Positions 16,081 to 27,291 of a stretch of 64,000 bases of DNA are shown in pieces. Under the pieces are notes generated by a model that did not search any database, was not told where the DNA came from, and worked only from the letters and a program-made list of their open reading frames with translations. Position numbers and translations under genes: made by a program. The DNA comes from Fibrella aquatilis (GTDB lineage: Bacteria > Bacteroidota > Bacteroidia > Cytophagales > Spirosomataceae), in contig NZ_JAFMYU010000003.1 of the NCBI RefSeq assembly GCF_017353255.1, positions 248,001 to 312,000 on the forward strand, in the 5' to 3' direction. The stretch's first letter is position 1. The number at the start of each line of letters is the position of its first letter.

Positions 16081-19000
16081 ATGAACACGTACTTAAAGCA
16101 TCCCAGGCAGTTGTGGCTAGCGCTGTGCTGCCTGACTACCCTGGCCATAGCCCAACCCGTGCCACGGGCAACCCTCACCGGCCAGATTACCAATGCCGCC
16201 GACGGGCAACCGCTGCCCTTTGCCAGCGTGTACCTCAACGGTAGTACGCAGGGGACTACCACCAACGAACGTGGCCAGTTTACGCTGCCCAATGTGGCGC
16301 TGGGTTCCGTTGAACTGGTAATCTCCTACACCGGATTTTCCACCGTTCGGCAGGCGCTGCGAATTACCGACACCACGCCAAAACCCGTTGCCGTGGCGCT
16401 TTCGCCGCTGGCCAATCAACTGGCCGACGTGGTGGTGCGCGTGAAGCAGGACAAGACCTGGCTAAAGCAGCTCAAACAGTTCGAGGCTGACCTCTTTGGG
16501 TCGTCGAGCTACGCGGGCGAGTGTGTGCTGACCAACCCGCAGGTAGTCGAATTCGAAACGTCGGGCAATACGCTCTTTGCCACGGCCCGCGAGGTGCTGG
16601 TGATCGATAACCGGGCGTTGGGCTACCGGCTTCGGTACACGCTCCAGGGCTTTCGGAGTCAGCCCGAGCGGATCACGTTTGGTGGCACCACCCTGTTTGA
16701 AGAATTGCCGCCCGCCACGCCCAAGCAGGCCCGGCAGTGGCAGCGCAACCGGCAGGAGGCCTATCGGGGGTCGTTGCGGCATTTGCTCACCAGCCTGGTG
16801 CAGGGTAACTACGAAAAAGAAGGGTTTATGGTGTATCAATCTGACCCCTCGCGGCCACTGAGCACCAACCCGCCACCGCTGCTGAATGATGAACTGGGCC
16901 GGTATCTGCTGCCGTTTAAGCCCGCCGAGATGATACAGCCCGGCAAACTACCCCATGAACGCTGGCTCAGAAGTGCCACCCCGCTAGTGGTGTTATATAC
17001 CCGCTACGCCTCGCGGCAGTCACCCTTTCGCGATGCGCCCTATGCCTATTCGCAACTGGTGCTGCCCCAGAAGATGCTGGGCTTCACAGTGGCCGGGCAG
17101 ATTACGGCACCTATGGGTTTCGACGCCGTGGGCTACCTCAGCAACGACCGCCTGGGCAACGCTATGCCCGACGACTGGGACCGCGATGGACCAGCCCCCG
17201 CCATCCGCCGCGATTCAGTACAGCGTGACCTAGGAGTATCAAAAAATCTTGATAATCAATTGGTTAGTTTGGTGAAATCAGAAGCCGACGTTACGCTCGA
17301 CACGCTGGCACGCCGATGGAAAGGGCATGAGATAGCAACGGCCCCCATTGTTTTTGCGCAGATCGACAAACCGCTGTACCTCACCGGCGACCGCCTTTGG
17401 CTGAGTGCTTACGTCCTGAACCGACAGGCTCAGCGCCTCGATACGGCGCTGGCTGGCCCGGCCCTGAACGCCGAACTTCGGTCGGGTGATAACCGGCTGG
17501 TGCAGCACCAGTTTTTGCCTGTCACCGACGGTCGCACGGCAGGGATGTTTCGGCTGGCCGACACCCTGGCTACGGGTATGTACTGGCTACGGGCCTATAC
17601 CGAAGCCGACCGGCAAAGGCAGAAGCCCGCTTTTGAACGGCCACTTTGGGTAGTCAACAGCGCAATGGGTATCGTTACGCAACCCATTGACCGGGAGGTG
17701 CTTATCGTTAAAAAAGAGCCGGAAAGTGCCGTCGATCTGTTGGTTGGTGACGTACCGAACGCGCCGTTTCGGACCAGGATCAGCGCAGACAGCAGTGAGG
17801 CTATCCTGACGCTCGACAAGCCCATGTCGGCCCGGCAACCAGCCGTTTTTGCCCTGGTCTATAACCGCGACAAACTGTTACAGTCGGGGAGGGTGCCCGT
17901 TGGTGGGGCTACAACAAGGCTGCGGTTGTCGACCCTGACATGGCCCGCGGGGTTGGCGTGGTTGTCGCTGATGGACAGCACCGGCCACGTCTGGTCAACG
18001 CGGCCCATTCAGGTGCCCGACCGGGTGTTGCCTATTACCGTAAACCTGACCCTGGGCGAGGCAGAACCTATCGCTGACAAGCCTCGGACCCTGCTGCTCT
18101 CCCTGCTCGACGGGGTGGGGCGGCCAGTGAATGCCCACGTGTCGGTAGCCGTTACCGATGCCGATAAAGTACCTTCAGACTCGCTGGTGGCTGATTTTTC
18201 TAGTCACCTGCGTGAAAGTAAAAATGAAGCAGGTGGTGCCATGCAGATTGAAAACACGCCCAACATCACCCTCAACGGCCGGGTGACGACCACCGAGAAG
18301 CAGCCGGTCAATGTGGTCGTGATGGTGGCCGACGGGCAAAATACCCAGGTTCGGGCGGCACTGACTGATCTGGCGGGGCAGTTTCAGGTTGGCAACTTAA
18401 CCCTGGCCGACACGGCGCAGGCACTGGTTCGGATAACCAACAGCCGGGGTAAACCCATCGACGCTACGGTGCAGTTTAGCCCCGCCGTCAGCGGGTTTAG
18501 GCTGCCCGCCCCACCGTCTGGTACCGGTTTGCTACTGAAACGTTGGCGGGCGTTGATTGCTACTGCCAAACAACGACAGGATGCCGAACCAGCCTTGTAT
18601 CGAAGCAATGGTGGCCGACAGCTCCGCGAAGTGACCGTACGCGCGCCCAAGCCCATAGACCAACGCCCCGACGACATTAAACTCCGGAGCCTGCACAGTC
18701 AGGTTGACCAGACGATTTTGCTCGATGAAAAAACACCGCCCTACGACAATCTGTATTCCCTCATTCAGGCCAAAGTGCCCAATGTGCGGGTAGAGACCGT
18801 GTTGAACCGGGGTGTGGTGGCCTATTCGGTTAAGTTTTCGGGAAATGTGGCCTCGGTACTCAACGCGTCCATCCCTGCTCTTGCCAGCCGTGGCGCACCC
18901 CCGCCACCAGCTATACCCAAAGCCGACGCCACGATGCAAAATCCGCTATTTCTGATTGATGGTTTCCCCGTCAACGATACCGACGGCACGCAGTTGCTGA

Positions 19001-19377
19001 TGTTTTCGGCGGGCAATATAGAGCGGGTAGAAGTGCTGAAGACGGGTGCCATTGCGGCTATGTACGGCACGCAGGCCAGCCGGGGCGTGATTGCGTTTTA
19101 CACCAAAACCACCCGCGAAGCCACTAAAGCAAAAGGTATCAGTCGGCAAACAGTACTTGGCTATCCGGCCTTACCCCAGTTTCCGCTTTCCACGCAAGCG
19201 GTTGGCAGTCAGCGCGATGTGTTGGCGTGGCTACCTGTGGCCGTTACTAGTCAGCAAGGAAAACTCTCGGTGCCAGTCGCTGTTTCCGCAGCGGTGCGGA
19301 CGCTGCGCGTGAGTGTTCAGGGTATCAGCGGTACGGGACAGCCCATCTCATTCGTTAAGCTCTTGCCTGTAAACTGA
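16081..19377 (+). CDS. Large secreted protein: CarboxypepD regulatory domain, MG2-like region, TonB plug without barrel
   Basis: 1098 residues from the ATG at 16081, which gives a signal peptide ending AIAQ. Order: carboxypeptidase-like regulatory domain (about 27-115: LTGQITNAADGQPLPFASVYLNG), a central region with the YLTGDRLWLSAYVLNR element seen in alpha-2-macroglobulin-like MG2 proteins of Bacteroidota (about 440-480), a second regulatory-type repeat (about 725-800), and a TonB-receptor plug near the C-terminus (about 870-1010, LFLIDGFPVNDTDG...IERVEVLKTG). No outer-membrane barrel follows, so it is not a classic TonB-dependent transporter. Likely an envelope or surface protein; role unknown. 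Confidence 0.8.
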   Translation: MNTYLKHPRQLWLALCCLTTLAIAQPVPRATLTGQITNAADGQPLPFASVYLNGSTQGTTTNERGQFTLPNVALGSVELVISYTGFSTVRQALRITDTTPKPVAVALSPLANQLADVVVRVKQDKTWLKQLKQFEADLFGSSSYAGECVLTNPQVVEFETSGNTLFATAREVLVIDNRALGYRLRYTLQGFRSQPERITFGGTTLFEELPPATPKQARQWQRNRQEAYRGSLRHLLTSLVQGNYEKEGFMVYQSDPSRPLSTNPPPLLNDELGRYLLPFKPAEMIQPGKLPHERWLRSATPLVVLYTRYASRQSPFRDAPYAYSQLVLPQKMLGFTVAGQITAPMGFDAVGYLSNDRLGNAMPDDWDRDGPAPAIRRDSVQRDLGVSKNLDNQLVSLVKSEADVTLDTLARRWKGHEIATAPIVFAQIDKPLYLTGDRLWLSAYVLNRQAQRLDTALAGPALNAELRSGDNRLVQHQFLPVTDGRTAGMFRLADTLATGMYWLRAYTEADRQRQKPAFERPLWVVNSAMGIVTQPIDREVLIVKKEPESAVDLLVGDVPNAPFRTRISADSSEAILTLDKPMSARQPAVFALVYNRDKLLQSGRVPVGGATTRLRLSTLTWPAGLAWLSLMDSTGHVWSTRPIQVPDRVLPITVNLTLGEAEPIADKPRTLLLSLLDGVGRPVNAHVSVAVTDADKVPSDSLVADFSSHLRESKNEAGGAMQIENTPNITLNGRVTTTEKQPVNVVVMVADGQNTQVRAALTDLAGQFQVGNLTLADTAQALVRITNSRGKPIDATVQFSPAVSGFRLPAPPSGTGLLLKRWRALIATAKQRQDAEPALYRSNGGRQLREVTVRAPKPIDQRPDDIKLRSLHSQVDQTILLDEKTPPYDNLYSLIQAKVPNVRVETVLNRGVVAYSVKFSGNVASVLNASIPALASRGAPPPPAIPKADATMQNPLFLIDGFPVNDTDGTQLLMFSAGNIERVEVLKTGAIAAMYGTQASRGVIAFYTKTTREATKAKGISRQTVLGYPALPQFPLSTQAVGSQRDVLAWLPVAVTSQQGKLSVPVAVSAAVRTLRVSVQGISGTGQPISFVKLLPVN

Positions 19378-19497
19378 TTAACCCGCGCTCGCTGGCCGTT
19401 TAGCAAATAGTTGTGCCTGTGGGGCAGTATCCGGGCGATTTTTGTTAATGATCGGTGACAATTGGTTTATTTTGTTCTTTTTCAGCGGTTTCCGGCT

Positions 19498-21663
19498 ATG
19501 GTCTTTTCTCGTGTTGTTCTTGTATGTCTGAGCTGTTTGTTCGTGCACACCCTGTATGGACAGACTACCCAGCCACGCCAGACCGACAGTTTGCTGCGCC
19601 GCTATAGCACTGCCCGTAAACCGGAGCGTGCCGAACTGGCCATCCGACTCTCGGAATCCTACCTATACGTAGACCCCGCTCGCAGCCGTGACTATGCAGC
19701 CATGGGCCTTATCATGCTGCGCCAGTTTCCCGATGACACGCTCTACCTGGTGGCGATCAATAATCTGGCGGTGGCCTACGGCAGTTTAGGTCAAAACAAG
19801 CGGGCCGATTCCTGCTTTCAGGTGGGCATCCGCCGGGCGCAGGCCCAGCATAACATCGACAAACTGGTGCGTATGCTGGCCAACCAGGGTACTACCTACA
19901 TGGACGAAGGCCGGAACCGCGATGCGCTAAAACGCCTGCGTCTAGCCCTGTCTTATGCTGTAGGCCCAAACCACGACGACAAGCGGGCACTGTTACTTAA
20001 CAACATAGGATTGGTCTATGATAACCTGGGCGTTTATGGCCCCGCCCTGCGCTACTACCACGCCGCTCTCCGCGAGGCCGAACAACAACACAACCTAAAC
20101 GTGCTGGGGCTGGCTAAAGGCAATATTGCCACCATCTACGCCCAACTCGATAACCCCCGGCGTTCGAACCAACTGCTGGGACAGGCCATTAGGCACCTCA
20201 CCGACTCGAACGACCCGATCATGGCCAACCAATGCCGACTGATGGTGGCTGAAAACTGGCTCAACATGGCCCGCCCCGATTCGGCGAGTCAGTTGGTGTG
20301 GCGGGGCCTCCAACAAGCCAAAGCAACCCAGGTGCCTTATCAGATGGCTATGGCCTACGTGCTGCTGTCGCGGTTATATTCTAGCCAGCAGCGATACGTA
20401 CAGGCCGAAATTTCGGCGCGGCAGGCCCTGCAACTGGCCCAGGCCGAAAACCAGTCGATGGAAGGACAGGCGCTAATGAACCTGGCCAAAGCAATTGATG
20501 CACAGGGACTTACGGCCAAAGCGCTGCCCCTGGCCCGTGAGGCTGTCACGGCTACGCAGCAAACCGCCAACAAAGGTGAACGGCGCGACGCCAACCGCAT
20601 TTTGGCCGATATTCTGGAACACGACGGGCAACTGGACAAAGCGCTGGCCACCCGAAAGATCTATGAGGCTCTCAACGACTCGCTCTACACGGCTGGTTTT
20701 CGAGAGCAGTTTTCGCAGCTACAAGTTACCTACGAGTCGGAGCGCAAAGAGCAGCAGATTGCGTTCCTGAACCGCGAAAACGACCTGCGCGAAAGTCAGC
20801 TCAAGGCGCTTGGACTGGGGCTTGGTGTGGTATTGGCACTGCTGGGGCTGGTCTACTGGCTGTATCGTCGCCAGCACCTGGCTACCGAAAAAATTAGCCA
20901 ACAGAAAGAACTCCTCACCCGGCAGTCGGCGCAGCTAGCACTCCTCATGCGCGAACTGCACCACCGGGTGAAAAACAATTTGCAGATTGTGTCAAGCCTG
21001 CTAAGCCTTCAGTCGGGGCGGCTTGTTGACGAACAGGCGCGGGCGGCAGTGCGCGAAGGACAGCGGCGGGTAGAGGCCATGGCTATGCTCCACCAGCGCC
21101 TATATGCCACCGCCGAAGTGACGAGCATCAACTTCCGAAGCTACGTGGCCGATCTGGTCGAAAGTCTGATGACCACCTACGGCTACCGCCCGGCCGACGT
21201 AGATCTCACGCTTGAGATCAGCCATGAACAGATCGAAACCGACACGGCCATACCCCTTGGGTTGATTATCAATGAGCTGATTACCAACTCGTTAAAACAT
21301 GCTTATCAGCATGTAGCCCGCCCTGCACTGACCGTACGTCTGGAACCTACCCGCAACGCCGATGGCTTGCTGACACTCCGACTTACCGTAGCCGACAATG
21401 GCCCCGGCCTGCCCAACGTGCGCTCAACGGTAGCTTATTCGGCTGGGACCGAGTGGGTACCAACGGCGGGTAGCGTTGGGGAGAAAGTGTCACGGCAAGC
21501 TAAAAAAAGAAGTCGTTCGGGTGATCTTATGCCAAAGGTGCCAACGTTTGGTATGCAGTTGGTGCTTTCATTGGCGCGACAACTTCGGGCAACGGGCCAT
21601 TTTGTCGACGATAATGGTGCTCAGTTTCAGTTAGATATACCGATGATCCAACCTACTGCCTGA
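19498..21663 (+). CDS. TPR-containing sensor histidine kinase (HisKA_2 type)
   Basis: 721 residues. The ATG at 19498 starts a signal peptide (MVFSRVVLVCLSCLFVHTLYGQ); the periplasmic part consists of tetratricopeptide repeats (about 60-400), followed by one membrane helix (ALGLGLGVVLALLGLVYWLY), a coiled coil, a HisKA_2 dimerisation motif with the phospho-acceptor in LMRELHHRVKNNLQIVSSLLSLQ (about residue 486) and an ATPase domain (NELITNSLKHA, DNGPGLP). A short low-complexity insertion sits between G1 and G2 boxes. The response regulator starts 3 nt after the stop codon, so they form a two-component pair. Confidence 0.92.
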   Translation: MVFSRVVLVCLSCLFVHTLYGQTTQPRQTDSLLRRYSTARKPERAELAIRLSESYLYVDPARSRDYAAMGLIMLRQFPDDTLYLVAINNLAVAYGSLGQNKRADSCFQVGIRRAQAQHNIDKLVRMLANQGTTYMDEGRNRDALKRLRLALSYAVGPNHDDKRALLLNNIGLVYDNLGVYGPALRYYHAALREAEQQHNLNVLGLAKGNIATIYAQLDNPRRSNQLLGQAIRHLTDSNDPIMANQCRLMVAENWLNMARPDSASQLVWRGLQQAKATQVPYQMAMAYVLLSRLYSSQQRYVQAEISARQALQLAQAENQSMEGQALMNLAKAIDAQGLTAKALPLAREAVTATQQTANKGERRDANRILADILEHDGQLDKALATRKIYEALNDSLYTAGFREQFSQLQVTYESERKEQQIAFLNRENDLRESQLKALGLGLGVVLALLGLVYWLYRRQHLATEKISQQKELLTRQSAQLALLMRELHHRVKNNLQIVSSLLSLQSGRLVDEQARAAVREGQRRVEAMAMLHQRLYATAEVTSINFRSYVADLVESLMTTYGYRPADVDLTLEISHEQIETDTAIPLGLIINELITNSLKHAYQHVARPALTVRLEPTRNADGLLTLRLTVADNGPGLPNVRSTVAYSAGTEWVPTAGSVGEKVSRQAKKRSRSGDLMPKVPTFGMQLVLSLARQLRATGHFVDDNGAQFQLDIPMIQPTA

Positions 21664-21666
21664 TCT

Positions 21667-22434
21667 GTGGAAACGATTCATATTCTTGTTGTGGAAGATG
21701 AAGCCATCCTGGCAATGGACATTGCTCAGCGCCTTGGTGATCTCGGCTATTTCGTGGTCGACACCGTCGATAACGGCCCGCAGGCGCTAACCATCATGCG
21801 CGAACAACCCATTGACCTGGTGTTAATGGATATTCACATCATGGGCGAATGGGACGGGATCGAAACCATCCGCCGGATGCAGACCACACAATCGATTCCG
21901 TTTATCTTTCTAACCGCCATGACCGACCCGACCACCATTGAGCGGGCACGGCAGGTGTCACCGTCGGCTTATATTACCAAGCCTTTCAACGACCTCAACC
22001 TGCGCATTGCCATTGACCTGGCCATTCATAATTTTGCCGCCCGCCAACCCGCCGACCGACCCCACACCATGGATAATACGTCGTCGGAGTCCTTGCTAAA
22101 AAATGAGGCGCTGTTGCTGGTAAAGGACTACTACTTCATCAAGCAAAACTATCGGTTCATCAAGTTTCAGCTCCGCGACGTGCTATTCCTCCAGTCAGAC
22201 GGCAATTATACCGACATCGTAACGCGCGAGGGCAAATACACCCTGCGCGTGGTGATGAGTAAGGTAATCGAAAAAATGCAAACGACTGATATTGTGCGCA
22301 TTCATCGCTCATTTGCCATCAATAGGCGGGTGATCGACAGCTTTGGCGAAAGCGAAGTCATTATTGGCAAACATACCCTGCCCATTGGCCGATCATACCG
22401 CGAAGAGTTTATCAGCGGGCTTGAGGCGATGTAA
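21667..22434 (+). CDS. LytTR-type response regulator
   Basis: 255 residues, GTG start 3 nt after the kinase stop codon. Receiver domain at 1-125 with the acidic pair Glu 10/Asp 11, phospho-acceptor Asp 55 (LVLMDIHIMG), Thr in FLTAMTD and Lys in ITKPF. LytTR DNA-binding domain at about 155-250 (FIKFQLRDVLFLQSDGNYTDIVTREGKYTLR... IVRIHRSFAINRRVI). It is the cognate regulator of the upstream TPR histidine kinase. The target genes are unknown. It ends 2 bp before the convergent DUF2461 gene; this tight gap has no palindrome. Confidence 0.95.
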   Translation: METIHILVVEDEAILAMDIAQRLGDLGYFVVDTVDNGPQALTIMREQPIDLVLMDIHIMGEWDGIETIRRMQTTQSIPFIFLTAMTDPTTIERARQVSPSAYITKPFNDLNLRIAIDLAIHNFAARQPADRPHTMDNTSSESLLKNEALLLVKDYYFIKQNYRFIKFQLRDVLFLQSDGNYTDIVTREGKYTLRVVMSKVIEKMQTTDIVRIHRSFAINRRVIDSFGESEVIIGKHTLPIGRSYREEFISGLEAM

Positions 22435-22436
22435 TA

Positions 22437-23099
22437 TCACAACGACTGGTTCAGAAAGCTAATCAACGGCTGAAGGCTGGCGTAAGCCGCCAGCATGTGG
22501 GCGGGTAATTCGGCTTTCGTGAGCAGCTTGTCAGGTAGGGGAGAGGAGGCTGTAAAGCTTTTCAGTTTTAGGAATTCAATGGCTGGGTTGTCGGGTAAAT
22601 AGCCTTTGGGTGGGCGCGACAGGGCCTCCTCACGGCTTAGGCCGCCAAACTGTTTCTGGAAGGTCGCTTCGTTGACGATGGCTTCAAAATGGGGTAGGTT
22701 GTAGTCTATTTCCTGCCTGACCGTAGCCAGCAACGGGGGTTCAGGCATATAGAGACCACCCGCCACAAAAGCCCCGCCCGGCTCCAGATGAAGGTAGTAC
22801 CCCGCCGAGTTGAGCGCCTTGCCCCCGATGTTAAACCACGCCCCAAAATGGTTTTTGTAGGGTGCTTTGTCTTTCGAAAAGCGCACGTCGCGGTTGATGC
22901 GGAAGATGCATTTCTTCGCCTCCAGTGGTGTTTCGGCAATGGCCGGGTCTAGCTGACTTAAGCCGGTAATCAACTCGCCAACCAGGCCAACAAAATCAGC
23001 CTTAGCGGCATCATACGCCGCCCGGTTTTCATCGAACCAGGGTTTGTTATTATTGGCTTTCAGGTTGCGCAGGAAGGCAATCGTGGCAGGTTTAAGCAT
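22437..23099 (-). CDS. DUF2461 family protein
   Basis: 220 residues, the normal length for DUF2461. Signatures: FLRNLKANNNKPWFDENRAAYDAAK at the N-terminus, FRINRDVRFSKDKAPYKNHFGAWF in the middle, and YYLHLEPGGAFVAGGLYMPEPPLL. Cytosolic, with no known biochemical role that I can state. It lies 3 bp downstream of the sigma-factor gene, so it is probably the last gene of that minus-strand operon. Confidence 0.9.
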   Translation of the reverse strand: MLKPATIAFLRNLKANNNKPWFDENRAAYDAAKADFVGLVGELITGLSQLDPAIAETPLEAKKCIFRINRDVRFSKDKAPYKNHFGAWFNIGGKALNSAGYYLHLEPGGAFVAGGLYMPEPPLLATVRQEIDYNLPHFEAIVNEATFQKQFGGLSREEALSRPPKGYLPDNPAIEFLKLKSFTASSPLPDKLLTKAELPAHMLAAYASLQPLISFLNQSL

Positions 23100-23102
23100 G
23101 AG

Positions 23103-23936
23103 TTAGAACGTGTTTGTTTCGCCGATAGCTTTGCGGGTGCAGCGCATGATTGCGTCCTGCAAATCGGCCCCACCCGACGTTAGCGGGTCAATGTGCTGCA
23201 CCAATGCGGCCCGAAGTTCGTACAATTCCGACTGAGATGCGTCCTCGGAAGCACGTACCAGAGCCAGTTTCATCAACTCAACTTGTTTATTCTGCTTCGG
23301 GTTGAAGACGCCGTTCAGTTCCGAGCATTGATGGCACGTACCGGTCTTGCTCACTAGCGCACAACGGTCTGCAAAAATACCGATCATCGTTTGCCGGGCA
23401 TCGCGGAGCAGGTGTTTCACGAAGCTCTCCGTCCGGTCCAGAATCTGGCTGATCTCCACAACGCTGAAACCGTATACGTCTTTTAGCAATAAGGCCACCT
23501 GGTGCTCAATGGGCAATGTTTTTCCGGTGCAGGTAAAGCAGAAATCAATATGTTCGCGGATATCGTAGTCTCCCTGAGGCGAATGGGCATGCACGGCAAA
23601 GAAGGCGTCGCGGGTGTAAAGGTTCGCCATTGAGTAGGCCTTGCTAACGTCCTGCGCGTCGGTACGCCACCGGGGCCGGGTACGCAGGAAATCGTAGGCA
23701 AGGTTCGTCGCAATCTGGAACACCCATGTCTTCAGCGACGACCCACCCGCGAATGTGCCTAGCTTGTCGAACGCCCGCACGAAGGTGTCGTGCGTGAGGT
23801 CGTCGGTGTCGTTACGGTCGACCAAAAGGCGGTATAAATACGACTTAAGGTGCGGCTGAAACTGCGCGAATAGCTGCTGAAAGGCCACGATATCGCCGTT
23901 TAGGGCTTGTTTGAGAATTGGCTCTAACGAATTCAT
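23103..23936 (-). CDS. ECF-type RNA polymerase sigma factor with Cys-containing C-terminal extension
   Basis: 277 residues, longer than a minimal ECF sigma factor. Region 2 is DIVAFQQLFAQFQPHLKSYLYRLLVDRNDTDDLTHDTFVRAFDKLGTF...LKTWVFQIATNLAYDFLR; region 4 is LPIEHQVALLLKDVYGFSVVEISQILDRTESFVKHLLRDAR. A C-terminal extension carries Cys-x8-Cys-x2-Cys (CALVSKTGTCHQC), which may bind zinc or sense redox state. No anti-sigma gene is adjacent. Ten base pairs upstream is the quinone oxidoreductase gene and then DoxX, suggesting a redox-linked operon. Confidence 0.88.
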   Translation of the reverse strand: MNSLEPILKQALNGDIVAFQQLFAQFQPHLKSYLYRLLVDRNDTDDLTHDTFVRAFDKLGTFAGGSSLKTWVFQIATNLAYDFLRTRPRWRTDAQDVSKAYSMANLYTRDAFFAVHAHSPQGDYDIREHIDFCFTCTGKTLPIEHQVALLLKDVYGFSVVEISQILDRTESFVKHLLRDARQTMIGIFADRCALVSKTGTCHQCSELNGVFNPKQNKQVELMKLALVRASEDASQSELYELRAALVQHIDPLTSGGADLQDAIMRCTRKAIGETNTF

Positions 23937-23945
23937 GGAGGTTGA

Positions 23946-24989
23946 TTATAGTTGGGAATTGACTAATACGAGTTGTCCGGTACGTTGCCCGCTTTCCAGT
24001 CGTTCGTGAGCTGTGCGGGCCTTGACGAGGGGTAGTCGGTCGGCGATGAGCGGCTGTAGCTGCCGGGTCTGTACCAGGCTAAACAGGTGCGTAAGGTCGT
24101 CGGCAAAGCGTTGCGGATGGTTGCGTCGGCTGTCGATAATCCCAAAAAAGACGGCTTTGCGCCCACCGGGTAGGCTGTTCCAATAACGTAAGGTGAGCAT
24201 CCAAAGGCCAAAATTTAGTCCGAATCGAAGAAATTGAAACGGGGTGCGGCCGAGAATCGATTGGGCAATCTGCTGCGTTCCGAAGGTAACGAGCTTACCC
24301 ATAGGAGCTAGCAATTGCCATGAACGGCGAAAATTAGGGAGGCTCACCGCGTCAAAAACGGCATCGAACCCTTGGCCCGCCGCTCGCCTTAACTGCTCGT
24401 CATAGTCGGTGGCGTGGTAGTTGATGCCAGTGGCCCCGTACTGACGAATGGTAGGCAGGTGCCGGGCCGACGCCGTGGCGACCATCTCGATGCCCAGGTG
24501 TTGTCCCATTTGAAGCAACATCGACCCAACGGCCCCAGCCCCACCATGCACCAACATTCGTTGCCCCCGTTGCCCTGCCGCCACGTGTACAAGCATCTGG
24601 TAGGCTGTCATACCGGCCACCACACAGCAAACCGCCTCGGCGGCATCCAGAGCTGCCGGAACGGGCCACAGTGAATCGGCCCGGCAACAGACGTAGGTAG
24701 CGTGGCCGCCCACCTGCGGCATGGCCGCTACGCGCTGCCCCGGTTGCCACTGTGTAACGCCATCGCCAACAGCATCGATCCAACCGACCAAATCGTAACC
24801 CAGCGCGAAAGGCGGCGTGGGTTGCACCAACGGATAAATGCCTTTCCGAATGAGCATATCCGTTGCCGATACACATGTAGCTTCGACCCGAATCCGAACT
24901 TCGTTAGGTGCGGGTGTAGGCACGGGTATTTCGTCAATCCTTATCGTGCATGGCCCGCCATAGGCTACTACGCTGACTTGTTGATTCAT
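23946..24989 (-). CDS. Zinc-independent medium-chain dehydrogenase/quinone oxidoreductase-like
   Basis: 347 residues. N-terminal GroES-like domain (IRIDEIPVPTPAPNEVRIRVEATCVSATDMLIRKGIYP) followed by a Rossmann domain with VHGGAGAVGSMLLQMGQHLG, characteristic of NADPH:quinone oxidoreductases. The catalytic zinc Cys/His set of alcohol dehydrogenases is not conserved, supporting the QOR subgroup. Reduces quinones, enones or related electrophiles with NADPH in the cytosol; substrate unknown. Located between DoxX (15 bp upstream) and the sigma factor (10 bp downstream), one operon. Confidence 0.88.
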   Translation of the reverse strand: MNQQVSVVAYGGPCTIRIDEIPVPTPAPNEVRIRVEATCVSATDMLIRKGIYPLVQPTPPFALGYDLVGWIDAVGDGVTQWQPGQRVAAMPQVGGHATYVCCRADSLWPVPAALDAAEAVCCVVAGMTAYQMLVHVAAGQRGQRMLVHGGAGAVGSMLLQMGQHLGIEMVATASARHLPTIRQYGATGINYHATDYDEQLRRAAGQGFDAVFDAVSLPNFRRSWQLLAPMGKLVTFGTQQIAQSILGRTPFQFLRFGLNFGLWMLTLRYWNSLPGGRKAVFFGIIDSRRNHPQRFADDLTHLFSLVQTRQLQPLIADRLPLVKARTAHERLESGQRTGQLVLVNSQL

Positions 24990-25004
24990 GATGTAGTGTA
25001 TGGG

Positions 25005-25379
25005 TTAACCAATGATTCGGTTGTCTTTGGCAATGGCTCCGGCGTAGAGCAGGGCTGCGCCTGCGTAGCCCATGTCACGCATCGCGCTGATGACACCCAT
25101 GAAATCGCCCGCCACGGCTTTGGGTACGTGCATCGTAGCGATGAACACAATCATCATTAGGGCTAGTAGCAACGCCGCGAGCTTGTCGAACCTCTCAATC
25201 AGGATGCTGACGGCGAAGCAAAGTTGCCCGATGCCGGTGAGGTACACCCAAAACAACGGAGCGGGAAAAAACGTGGGTACTTGCTGGACTGTAAAGGTGG
25301 GGCCGGTGATGTGTAGCAGCCCGCCCATGATGAAGGTGAGGGCGAAGAGCTTTTGGCCCGTTTTCGCGTAGGTGTTCAT
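25005..25379 (-). CDS. DoxX-family membrane protein
   Basis: 124 residues with four hydrophobic helices (for example FALTFIMGGLLHITGP, LFWVYLTGIGQLCFAVSILI, LAALLLALMMIVFIATMHVP, YAGAALLYAGAI), the DoxX topology. Such proteins are inner-membrane and often co-encoded with oxidoreductases or redox-responsive sigma factors. It is the first gene of the minus-strand operon DoxX - quinone oxidoreductase - ECF sigma - DUF2461 and is divergent from the ABC-F gene. Confidence 0.8.
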   Translation of the reverse strand: MNTYAKTGQKLFALTFIMGGLLHITGPTFTVQQVPTFFPAPLFWVYLTGIGQLCFAVSILIERFDKLAALLLALMMIVFIATMHVPKAVAGDFMGVISAMRDMGYAGAALLYAGAIAKDNRIIG

Positions 25380-25441
25380 TGGCTAGATGATCCGGGGTTT
25401 GTGCCGAACCAATCCTTAGACGAACAACGTGGGTAAGATGA

Positions 25442-27196
<1,755 letters not shown>

Positions 27197-27200
27197 AACG

Positions 27201-27262
27201 AGTTGGTGGTTTGTAGTTGGCTGACGCACGCTCTCGCGTCAGCCAACTACAAACCACCAACT
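27201..27262. repeat. Intergenic palindrome P8 (27-bp perfect stem)
   Basis: Arms 27201-27227 and 27236-27262 pair perfectly with an 8-nt loop. Core GGCTGACGC/GCGTCAGCC; arm heptads CCAACTA/CAAACCA, continuing unpaired to about 27283. It starts 4 nt after the ABC-F stop codon, and the cyclophilin start codon is 29 nt beyond it. Confidence 0.95.
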
Positions 27263-27291
27263 ACGAACCACAAACAGAAAACTCTCTTTCC

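Noticed and set aside
19462-19497. TTG start 36 nt upstream for the TPR histidine kinase
   Set aside because: It puts extra residues before an otherwise well-formed signal peptide; the ATG at 19498 is preferred.
27217-27291. N-terminal extension of the cyclophilin
   Set aside because: It would translate the arm and loop of palindrome P8; the ATG at 27292 gives the normal cyclophilin N-terminus.
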